Part shown: positions 1 through 6,102 of the stretch, in pieces
Numbering within the stretch: the first letter of the stretch is position 1
Layout: each line of letters opens with the position of its first letter
NCBI GenBank assembly: GCA_900540625.1
Contig: UQGP01000032.1
Location: forward strand, 1-30,098
Direction: 5' to 3'
Length of the DNA stretch: 30,098 nt
Source: an uncultured Porphyromonadaceae bacterium
GTDB lineage: Bacteria > Bacteroidota > Bacteroidia > Bacteroidales > Muribaculaceae
The notes under the pieces: model-generated
What the model was told of the DNA's origin: nothing
The model's database searches: none
Seen by the model: only the letters and a program-made list of their open reading frames with translations
Translations under genes and position numbers: made by a program

Positions 1-202
1 AAAACTTCTATGACTCTGACAAATAATTAGTTGACTATTTTCTGAATTTCCCTACTTAGAAATGTAATTGATTGTAGTTATTCGTACTATTATGGACAAA
101 AGTATTGCGCGGAATGCAGTTTCGGCGCTTTTTCGGCGGCAAAATTACAAAAAATAGTGAATAACAGATAATAAAAGCTATTAAAAAACGTGTATTACCC
201 GA

Positions 203-226
203 ATTGGCGGAAAAATTGGCGGAAAA
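203..226. repeat. Two tandem copies of a 12-bp unit
   Basis: The unit ATTGGCGGAAAA occurs at 203-214 and again, exactly, at 215-226. It lies just upstream of the putative -7 element at 232-239, so copy number would change the spacing between that element and the TTG triplets inside the repeat. Confidence 0.7.
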
Positions 227-231
227 AAAGC

Positions 232-239
232 TAACTTTG
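232..239 (+). promoter_or_regulatory. Putative Bacteroidota -7 promoter element for the thioesterase gene
   Basis: TAACTTTG matches the Bacteroidota sigma-ABfr -7 consensus TAnnTTTG. TTG triplets lie upstream at 204-206 and 216-218, but neither is at the ideal spacing of about 19-21 nt. The start would fall near 246, giving a leader of about 160 nt that contains the minisatellite and the palindrome. Confidence 0.5.
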
Positions 240-280
240 TCGTAGAAAACAGAGCCGAACTGCTTTTCCCGGAATTTATA

Positions 281-340
281 AGGACCCTAAAGTCCTTAGA
301 GACCTTAGAGACCTTAGAGACCCTAAGAACCCTAAAGTCC
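281..340. repeat. 9-bp minisatellite in the 5' leader
   Basis: Three exact copies of CTTAGAGAC lie at 295-303, 304-312 and 313-321, followed by degenerate copies (CCTAAGAAC, then CCTAAAGTCC). The first part can fold: AAGGAC near 280 pairs with GTCCTT at 292-297. CCCTAAAGTCC occurs twice. A related CTTTAAGG-type block lies at 12600-12672 in the opposite orientation. Confidence 0.75.
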
Positions 341-352
341 GTAGGTTCTCGG

Positions 353-366
353 ATATTCCGGAATAT
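353..366. repeat. Perfect 14-bp palindrome (possible operator)
   Basis: ATATTCCGGAATAT is fully self-complementary and sits about 42 nt before the thioesterase start codon. It could be a binding site for a dimeric regulator. The sequence alone does not show which one, or that it is bound at all. Confidence 0.4.
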
Positions 367-408
367 ATAGACTTACGGACAAACACATACACACAGATAT
401 ACAAGACA

Positions 409-852
409 ATGCAACCGCTGACCGAAGTGATGGAGTGCCGACACAGTTTGGATGTACAGGTGCGCTTCAATGATTATGACATGTTTTGCCATCTCAACAA
501 TGGCGCATATATGCAATTTCTGGACCTTGGCAAGACGGACTATTTCGGCAGCCTTTTGGGTGGAGTGCTTACTCCTGAGCGCTTGAGTATTGTTGTGGCC
601 GGTATTACCTGCAATTTTGTGGAGCCTTCGTTGCCGGGTCAGCGAGTACGTGTGCTTACGCGTGCCTTGCATCTCGGTACGGCTTCGCTGTTGTTGGCCC
701 AGCAGGTCATCGATCCGGATACGCGACGCCTGAAGTGTTCGGCCATAGTGGCAATGGTGGGATATGACGTGGAGGGCAAGACGAGCAAGCCTATCTCCGA
801 CGACTTGCGCCGTGCCGTCATCAAGAGCGATGCTCCCGATACGAGCAAGTGA
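409..852 (+). CDS. Acyl-CoA thioesterase, hotdog fold (4HBT/YbgC-FadM type)
   Basis: This 147-aa cytosolic protein is a single hotdog domain. Near the N-terminus it has the 4HBT active-site pattern: Asp24 in NDYDMFCHLNN, followed by the aromatic-rich helix YMQFLDLGKTDYF. Family members of 130-150 aa hydrolyse acyl-CoA thioesters, and the exact chain-length preference cannot be read from the sequence. The start at 409 gives an N-terminus of normal length; a second Met at codon 8 is possible. The gene is monocistronic, between a promoter region with unusual repeats and a strong hairpin terminator, and it converges on the LD-carboxypeptidase gene. The family assignment is confident; the physiological substrate is unknown. 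Confidence 0.9.
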   Translation: MQPLTEVMECRHSLDVQVRFNDYDMFCHLNNGAYMQFLDLGKTDYFGSLLGGVLTPERLSIVVAGITCNFVEPSLPGQRVRVLTRALHLGTASLLLAQQVIDPDTRRLKCSAIVAMVGYDVEGKTSKPISDDLRRAVIKSDAPDTSK

Positions 853-894
853 CAGACGAGAGCCCGAAAATCGGCCTATAAATATTCTTAGAGC

Positions 895-947
895 AATAAT
901 AGCGCAAGCGGCATCCGCGATAGGTGTATGCCGCTTGCGCTATTGTT
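895..947. terminator. Long hairpin terminator shared by convergent genes
   Basis: Bases 895-914 pair with 928-947 over 20 positions, with one G-T wobble and a 13-nt loop. GTGTTTTAGC follows on the + strand. The hairpin lies between the stop of the thioesterase gene and the stop of the leftward LD-carboxypeptidase gene, so it probably serves both, with the better T-run on the + strand. Confidence 0.85.
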
Positions 948-960
948 GTGTTTTAGCTTG

Positions 961-1890
961 TTAAGACCAGTAGATGAGGTTGGAAGTATCTCCGGTGGTG
1001 ACTTTGAGCGTTACTTGTGCGCCTTCGATGACAGGGACGTTGTGTTGCACGTGTCCGATTGGGACATTGAAGGCCACGGGGAAGCTATAAGGTGCCACCA
1101 TATCGGCTATCATGTCGTTCATGTCCTGATAGGATGCGTCGGGATGGTATTCGGTGAATTGTCCCACCATAAGGCCTCGCAGCGATGGCAGTATGCCCGA
1201 TATGCGCAGCTGGTACATGATACGTTCTATCTTATAGATCGGTTCGGAAACATCTTCGATGAAGAGTATGCTGTCGCGGCGCAACAGGTCGAACCGAGTG
1301 TCCAGCAGGTCGGCAAGGACGGCGAGGTTGCCTCCGTAAAGTGTGCCACTGGCTATGCCCGGGCGGTCGTGGCGCGGGTCGGTGGCGAAAGCTACCGGGT
1401 CGCGACGCCCTTGCAGCAGGTCGAAGAGTCGTGCGTTGTCCTTGTCGTTCGCCCCACGGCGTATTGCATCGGTCATCGATCCGTGGATGGAGGCTATGCC
1501 GTGGCGCACCATCAAGGCGTGTAGGGCCGAAATGTCGCTGAATCCTACCACCCATTTTGGGTCTGTGGCGAGGTCCAGTTTGTCGAGGCTGTCGAGCAGG
1601 TGTACTACGCCGTATCCGCCGCGGCTGCAGATGACGGCACGTACTTCCGGGTCGGTGAGTGCGGTGGCCAAGTCGTCATAACGCTCGCTGTCTTTGCCCG
1701 AGTAATTGCCGTATTGGCCGAGAGTATGGGGCATAATTTGCACTTTCCAGCCGTAGTTGCGTAGTACATCGGCAGCGCCGTTGACTTTGTCTTTGCTGAT
1801 GGGCCCGGCCGGGCTGCATATTGCTATTGTGTCGCCGTGTCGCAGCGGCTGAGGCATCTTTACCTTTTTACTTGTACTTAAGTCTGCCAT
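961..1890 (-). CDS. ldcA: LD-carboxypeptidase (peptidase family S66)
   Basis: The 309-aa product matches S66 muramoyl-tetrapeptide carboxypeptidases, which remove the terminal D-Ala from the L-Lys/mDAP-D-Ala bond in recycled murein tetrapeptides. The nucleophile Ser118 lies in GFSDISALH, preceded by the SRGGYG turn at about 89-94. Glu212 (LFIEDVSEP) and His280 (VPIGH) complete the family's Ser-Glu-His triad. No signal peptide is seen, which fits a cytosolic recycling enzyme. The ATG at 1890 is chosen because the family N-terminus follows directly. A TTG at 1962 overlapping the upstream stop is in frame but would add 24 residues of non-conserved sequence. It lies 68 nt downstream of the tau-frame stop of dnaX and probably shares its transcript. 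Confidence 0.93.
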   Translation of the reverse strand: MADLSTSKKVKMPQPLRHGDTIAICSPAGPISKDKVNGAADVLRNYGWKVQIMPHTLGQYGNYSGKDSERYDDLATALTDPEVRAVICSRGGYGVVHLLDSLDKLDLATDPKWVVGFSDISALHALMVRHGIASIHGSMTDAIRRGANDKDNARLFDLLQGRRDPVAFATDPRHDRPGIASGTLYGGNLAVLADLLDTRFDLLRRDSILFIEDVSEPIYKIERIMYQLRISGILPSLRGLMVGQFTEYHPDASYQDMNDMIADMVAPYSFPVAFNVPIGHVQHNVPVIEGAQVTLKVTTGDTSNLIYWS

Positions 1891-1958
1891 AGATGTCTGT
1901 TTTATAATATAAATAAGTGAATGTGTGTAAGTATGATGTTGTTTATTAGGGCTGTACG

Positions 1959-2639
1959 TCAATCAAGCTTAAGCTCGAGCGTGTCTATGAGTTCGCGCAA
2001 TCTCGGGTGCTTGTCTATGATGTGAGCCAGCACTTCGCGCTGGTTCCAGGACATGGGCGAGTCGGCGGCGTCCTTGACCATAAAGTCTAAGGTGATGTTG
2101 TCGTTGGCCAATGTATCATGCAGGTGTCTCAACAGCAAGGATATGACATTTTTCATCTGGTCTTCTTGCAGGTTGTTTTCGACCTTCATTGTGTAGTGTG
2201 TCGAAGAGGCATCCTTGCGTGTCGGAGGACATGCACGCATGGTGTTGATGATGATATGTTGCGTTGGATTTGCGTCTATAAAGGCATTCCAAGCTTTGCC
2301 GAAAGCCTCGTCGGAGAATGTTTCGTTGCGTAAGGTTGCTGTAGTAGTTGTGTCGGGGCGTTTCTCCTCGGCAGGGTGTTCTATGCCGTGCCTGAGGCTC
2401 ACTCCGGGGGTGTGAAGGTTGGTGCGCAGCCCGTGTATCACGGCGCCGGTAAAAGCCGGGGCGTGCGGTGCTGCTCCTGTCGAATGGGCTGCTGCATGCG
2501 CAACCGTTCCGGCCATGGTCGTGGAGGCCGTGGCCCGGGGCGCTGCCGGGGTTGCCGGCGCGGCGGTGTGCATTGCGGCTATTTGGTTTAGCGGCCCCCC
2601 GAAGTCGCCGTCGAGTTCGAGGGGCTCAGTAGTTGGCAT
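1959..2639 (-). CDS. dnaX: DnaX tau-specific C-terminal region, in the -1 frame of dnaX
   Basis: This frame continues DnaX after the zero-frame stop at 2588. It encodes an Ala/Pro/Thr-rich linker and then a folded region of about 115 residues ending in LRELIDTLELKLD, resembling the C-terminal domain of Bacteroidales DnaX. It overlaps the zero-frame reading by 52 nt and is offset by -1. If ribosomes or RNA polymerase slip on the G run at 2600-2595, the fused product is 585 aa (374 zero-frame plus 211 shifted residues), a normal tau length; E. coli tau is 643 aa. The tau C-terminus in model systems binds the polymerase alpha subunit and DnaB. An in-frame ATG at 2639 could in principle start a separate polypeptide, but that is less plausible than fusion. 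A genuine frameshift mutation or a sequencing indel is the main alternative. Confidence 0.85.
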   Translation of the reverse strand: MPTTEPLELDGDFGGPLNQIAAMHTAAPATPAAPRATASTTMAGTVAHAAAHSTGAAPHAPAFTGAVIHGLRTNLHTPGVSLRHGIEHPAEEKRPDTTTTATLRNETFSDEAFGKAWNAFIDANPTQHIIINTMRACPPTRKDASSTHYTMKVENNLQEDQMKNVISLLLRHLHDTLANDNITLDFMVKDAADSPMSWNQREVLAHIIDKHPRLRELIDTLELKLD

Positions 2640-3715
2640 AGTCTGATGAGCGATAGCTCAATCAGGAACTGCTTGTTTGAGGCCGTACGGTAGTTGAGAT
2701 CCGCGTAATTGCATATTGCCATGGCTCGGTAGAAGAATTCCGGGGGTAGGCCTGCGGCGCGTTTGGCCATGGCTTGTCGTACGTCGTCCGTGGCTTCGAT
2801 GAGCGGCAACGTCACCGGATTGGCGGCGCACATCAAGTCGCGCATATAGGCCCCGAGGCCGTTGATGAAGAATAGCGAGTCGAAGCCGTGGGATCGAATC
2901 TCGTTGTACACCAGCAGTGCAGCAGACACGTCTTGTTTGACGAAGGCGTCTATGAGGCGTTCGAAATAGCTGTTGTCTAAGACGTTGAGGTTGGCGATGG
3001 CGGATGCGTAGGTGATGTTTCCGCGAGACGATGCCGCCACTTGGTCGAAGATAGACAGCGCATCGCGCATGGCGCCGTCGGCGTGGTGAGCGATGACACT
3101 CAGCGCTGCCGGCTCGGCGATGATGCCTTCGTTTTGTGCCACATATTGCAGGTGCGCCACCATGTCCGATATTGTAATGCGGTTGAAATCATAGATTTGG
3201 CAACGCGACAATATCGTGGGGATGATTTTGTGCTTCTCGGTGGTGGCGAGAATGAATATGGCATGTGCCGGGGGCTCCTCGAGCGTCTTAAGAAAGGCGT
3301 TGAAGGCGGCGGTAGACAGCATGTGCACCTCATCGATGATGAATACGCGGTATCGGCCCATAGTCGGTGGTACAAGCACCTGGTCGATAAGGGCTTTCAT
3401 GTCGTCGATGCCATTGTGCGAGGCGGCGTCCAATTCGATGATATTGAGCGAACGTCCCTCGTTGAAGCTGCGACACGAGTCGCACTCGTTGCATGCTTCG
3501 CCGTCTGGCGTGCGGTGGGTGCAGTTGATGGTCTTGGCAAATATGCGGGCGCACGATGTCTTGCCTACGCCTCGGCTGCCGCAAAACAGATAGGCGTGAG
3601 CAAGGCGGTCACCGGCGATGGCGTTTTTCAGCGTCACCGTCAGCGCCTTTTGCCCGACGACGCTGTCGAATGTCGAGGGGCGGTATTTGCGCGCAGATAC
3701 TACGTAATGTTCCAT
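2588..3715 (-). CDS. dnaX: DNA polymerase III gamma/tau subunit, zero-frame (gamma-like) product
   Basis: The 375-aa product is the clamp-loader ATPase DnaX. It has Walker A GSRGVGKT (46-53), zinc-binding cysteines 65, 75, 78 and 81, the Walker B DEVH motif (128-131), and the sensor/arginine-finger SRC motif (170-172). A collar domain runs to about residue 365. In E. coli, domains I-III end near residue 373, so this reading stops almost exactly where clamp-loader function is complete and before the tau-specific domains. The stop (TAA, 2590-2588) comes two codons after the slippery string G GGG GGC. Start ATG 3715 gives the conserved N-terminus (ARKYRP). It lies 96 nt downstream of the saccharopine-dehydrogenase-like gene on the same strand, with no obvious own promoter. 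Confidence 0.95.
   Translation of the reverse strand: MEHYVVSARKYRPSTFDSVVGQKALTVTLKNAIAGDRLAHAYLFCGSRGVGKTSCARIFAKTINCTHRTPDGEACNECDSCRSFNEGRSLNIIELDAASHNGIDDMKALIDQVLVPPTMGRYRVFIIDEVHMLSTAAFNAFLKTLEEPPAHAIFILATTEKHKIIPTILSRCQIYDFNRITISDMVAHLQYVAQNEGIIAEPAALSVIAHHADGAMRDALSIFDQVAASSRGNITYASAIANLNVLDNSYFERLIDAFVKQDVSAALLVYNEIRSHGFDSLFFINGLGAYMRDLMCAANPVTLPLIEATDDVRQAMAKRAAGLPPEFFYRAMAICNYADLNYRTASNKQFLIELSLIRLCQLLSPSNSTATSGGR
2594..2600 (-). promoter_or_regulatory. Candidate -1 frameshift site (slippery heptamer) in dnaX
   Basis: Read on the minus strand from 2600 to 2594 the sequence is G GGG GGC in the zero frame, which fits the X XXY YYZ pattern for tandem -1 slippage. The zero-frame stop TAA follows after one further codon (CGC). 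A GC-rich hairpin (2541-2562, 8 bp with one bulge) lies about 31 nt downstream, which is further than typical stimulators. No upstream Shine-Dalgarno-like stimulator is seen. The G6 run could also act through transcriptional slippage. Confidence 0.6.
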
Positions 3716-3769
3716 GTCGGTGTGTATGGGAGCAATGGGAATAATGGTGGATGGCTGTAGTAGCTATAT

Positions 3770-3791
3770 GGCTATAATAGCTATAGTAGCC
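3770..3791. repeat. Imperfect 22-bp dyad in a TAGCTATA-rich spacer
   Basis: GGCTA at 3770-3774 and TAGCC at 3787-3791 flank a central palindrome ATAGCTAT (3777-3784). Surrounding bases 3756-3790 are a degenerate tandem of TAGCTATA-like units. The element lies in the 96-nt gap between the saccharopine-dehydrogenase-like gene and dnaX. It may be an operator, an mRNA processing structure, or simply slippage-generated repeat DNA. Confidence 0.4.
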
Positions 3792-3811
3792 GTTATGAAA
3801 CCCTGCGGGGG

Positions 3812-5020
3812 TTACAGCTCGAGGTCTTCGCCGATGATTTCGTGCCAGGGCAGGCCTTGCTTATTGAGCTGCTCCATGAAGGGATCCGGGTCGAATTCTT
3901 CGACGTTGAACACTCCGGCGCGACGCCATTTGCCTGTGAGGAACATCATTGCGCCAATCATTGCCGGGACACCGGTGGTGTAGCTGACGGCCTGCATACC
4001 GGTCTCGAGGTAGGATGCGTGGTGGCTGCAGTTGTTGTAGATATAATATGTGAGGGGCTTGCCGTCCTTGCCTATACCGCTGATACGGCATCCGATGCTG
4101 GTCTCGCCGGTGTAGTTTTCGCCGAGGTCCTGGGGGTTGGGCAGTACGGCTTTCAGGAATTGCAACGGTATGATTTCCTGTCCGTTGTACATCACAGGGT
4201 CGATGCGAGCCATGCCTATGTCCTGGATTACGCGCAGGTGTGTCAGGTACTCCTGTCCGAATGTCATCCAAAAGCGTGCGCGGCGTATTGTGGGGAAATT
4301 GAGTACGAGGCTTTCCAACTCCTCATGATACATAAGATAGCTGTCGCGTGCGCCTATATTTGGGTAGGTCAGCGACTTGTGTATTTCCAGCGGGCCGGTG
4401 GTAACCCATTTGCCGTCTTGCCAGTAGCGTCCGTTCTGGGTGATTTCGCGGATGTTGATTTCGGGGTTGAAATTGGTTGCAAAAGCCTTGCCGTGGTTGC
4501 CGGCGTTGCAGTCGACGATATCCAGAGTTTCCATGGCCTTGAAATGGTGCTTGGCGGCATAGGCTGTGAATATTCCGCTGACACCCGGGTCAAAGCCGCA
4601 GCCGAGTATGGCGGTGAGGCCTGCATCGGCAAAGCGTTGGCGGTAAGCCCATTGCCACGAGTACTCGAAGTGTGCCTCGTCGCGCGGCTCGTAGTTGGCC
4701 GTATCCATATAATTGACGCCGCATTGCAGGCAGGCTTCCATGATGGTGAGGTCCTGGTAGGGCAGGGCGACATTGATTACCAATTCGGGCTTGTGACGGC
4801 GCAGCAACTCGCACAATTGAGGCACGTCGTCGGCATCGACGCTGTCGGCCGTGATGCTCTTGTGATTATACTTTTCGGAAAGCAACTTGGCCAGGGCTTG
4901 GCACTTGGTGAGCGTGCGTGTGGCGATGACGATGTCGGTGAAGACTTCGGGGTTTTGGGCGCATTTGTGGGCGACAACAGTGCCTACGCCGCCGGCGCCG
5001 ATGATGATGACTTTTGACAT
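3812..5020 (-). CDS. Saccharopine dehydrogenase family protein, carboxynorspermidine synthase-like
   Basis: The 402-aa cytosolic oxidoreductase begins with a Rossmann fold (IIIGAGGVGTVVAH, residues 4-17). Further typical motifs are VINVALPYQDL, DTANYEP and GCGFDPGVSG, which mark the saccharopine dehydrogenase/homospermidine-carboxynorspermidine synthase superfamily. In gut Bacteroidota close relatives act as carboxy(nor)spermidine dehydrogenases, condensing aspartate semialdehyde with a diamine and reducing the Schiff base with NAD(P)H. The partner decarboxylase (NspC) is not in this window, so the polyamine role is inferred. Its ATG overlaps the upstream stop by one base (TAATG), suggesting translational coupling to the membrane protein gene. 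Lysine-pathway saccharopine dehydrogenase is the alternative reading and seems less likely here. Confidence 0.88.
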   Translation of the reverse strand: MSKVIIIGAGGVGTVVAHKCAQNPEVFTDIVIATRTLTKCQALAKLLSEKYNHKSITADSVDADDVPQLCELLRRHKPELVINVALPYQDLTIMEACLQCGVNYMDTANYEPRDEAHFEYSWQWAYRQRFADAGLTAILGCGFDPGVSGIFTAYAAKHHFKAMETLDIVDCNAGNHGKAFATNFNPEINIREITQNGRYWQDGKWVTTGPLEIHKSLTYPNIGARDSYLMYHEELESLVLNFPTIRRARFWMTFGQEYLTHLRVIQDIGMARIDPVMYNGQEIIPLQFLKAVLPNPQDLGENYTGETSIGCRISGIGKDGKPLTYYIYNNCSHHASYLETGMQAVSYTTGVPAMIGAMMFLTGKWRRAGVFNVEEFDPDPFMEQLNKQGLPWHEIIGEDLEL

Positions 5021-6102
5021 TATGCTATGTTTTTGTTTTTGTCGGAACTGAGTGTTTCGTTATTGCCCTTGGCTGACTTCTTGCCTATGGCGATGCAGAC
5101 AAAGGTGAATATGCCCAAGAGAATGAGCAGCGCGGTTTGCGCGCCCATCACGAGATTGGCAAAAGCTGTTGCCGGGCCTTTGGCCAGGCCGTAAATGCCT
5201 AATGCAAAGATTATAGACCATTGCCATGGGCCTATGCCGCCGTTGGAAGGCACGCCCATGCTAAGGCTGGAGAATACGAAGGCGACAAGTACGGCCAGGA
5301 CGGTATGCTGTGACACGATGTCGGCCGTGAAGTCGAAAGCGTAGAAAGCTACGTATAGTTGCGAGAAGTAGCAGCCCCAGATGCATACGGTAAGTATCAG
5401 CCAGCGCACTTTGCCGGGCATGGTGAATATGGCCGCAAAGCCGTTCCAAAGTCCGCGCACAAAGTCTTGGAAACGCCGCAAGGCCTTATTCTCGGTTTTG
5501 CACGCCAGCATCCACCACAATATGGCGATAAAAGCCACTATGGCCACCCAAAGCCAGGGCGAGGCCAACATTCGGCCTATGCCTTCGAGTCCGTGAGTGG
5601 TCGAAAAGTACTGCGAGAGCGCTCCGGCGGCCAGGATAAAGGTCACGATGGTCAGCAGCAGGACGGTGACGGTGTCTGCCAGACGGTCGGCGACCATACT
5701 GCCGAAGACCTTGGAGAACGGGGCGTCCTGACGACGTGCGATATATCCCGAGCGCCAAATTTCGCCCAAGCGCGGCAGCACAAGGTTGACGGCGTATGTG
5801 CCGAAGATGCTCAACACCAGGGCAAACAGAGGCGGATTGACGCCGATGGCACGCAGTTGTATGCGCCAGCGCATGGCACGGAAGATGTGGCTGAATATGC
5901 TTATAAGCAGTGCCAATGCAATCCATTGGAAATGGCATTGTTCGCGGATGATTTGCACCATCTCGTTCCAGTCCATTCCGTCGAAGAGCAGTTTGCACAG
6001 CAGTACGCTCACTACCAGCGGAATACCGTAGCGTAGAATTATGCCGAGTGCGCGTTTGGCCTTATTCGGCGTAGCGGCTGTCGGTGTCGTTTCGGTGCTC
6101 AT
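5020..6102 (-). CDS. Lysylphosphatidylglycerol synthase TM-region / flippase-like membrane protein
   Basis: The 360-aa integral membrane protein has about eight hydrophobic segments. The family signature PRLGEIWRSGYIARR lies near residues 110-124, and a conserved glycine-rich loop (GVPSNGGIGPWQW) near 280-292. These features place it in the LPG_synthase_TM family (PF03706, formerly UPF0104). Members lacking the aminoacyl-transferase domain, as here, are annotated only generally; some relatives are proposed lipid or glycan flippases. It is tightly packed: its start overlaps the stop of the C69 peptidase gene by one base (TAATG) and its stop overlaps the next start in the same way. The substrate is unknown. 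Confidence 0.88.
   Translation of the reverse strand: MSTETTPTAATPNKAKRALGIILRYGIPLVVSVLLCKLLFDGMDWNEMVQIIREQCHFQWIALALLISIFSHIFRAMRWRIQLRAIGVNPPLFALVLSIFGTYAVNLVLPRLGEIWRSGYIARRQDAPFSKVFGSMVADRLADTVTVLLLTIVTFILAAGALSQYFSTTHGLEGIGRMLASPWLWVAIVAFIAILWWMLACKTENKALRRFQDFVRGLWNGFAAIFTMPGKVRWLILTVCIWGCYFSQLYVAFYAFDFTADIVSQHTVLAVLVAFVFSSLSMGVPSNGGIGPWQWSIIFALGIYGLAKGPATAFANLVMGAQTALLILLGIFTFVCIAIGKKSAKGNNETLSSDKNKNIA

Larger units (their letters stand above)
1..408. other. AT-rich intergenic region upstream of the thioesterase gene
   Basis: No convincing gene is visible here. The stretch holds a 12-bp tandem duplication (203-226), a Bacteroidota-type -7 element (232-239), a 9-bp minisatellite (281-340) and a perfect 14-bp palindrome (353-366), all in front of the gene starting at 409. 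On the minus strand TAATTTTG at 147-140 also fits TAnnTTTG and could drive a gene to the left of the window, but no -33 element supports it. Confidence 0.6.

Noticed and set aside
92..157. 21-codon open frame starting ATG at 92
   Set aside because: It is short, has no promoter at a sensible distance and no recognisable features.
3799..3813. AACCC/GGGTT hairpin at the stop of the saccharopine-dehydrogenase-like gene
   Set aside because: It is only 5 bp, overlaps the stop codon and has just three T after it, so a terminator call is not justified.
3842..5017. Long plus-strand open frame opposite the saccharopine-dehydrogenase-like gene
   Set aside because: It mirrors the real gene on the other strand; its translation has no recognisable domain, while the minus-strand product matches a known family over its full length.
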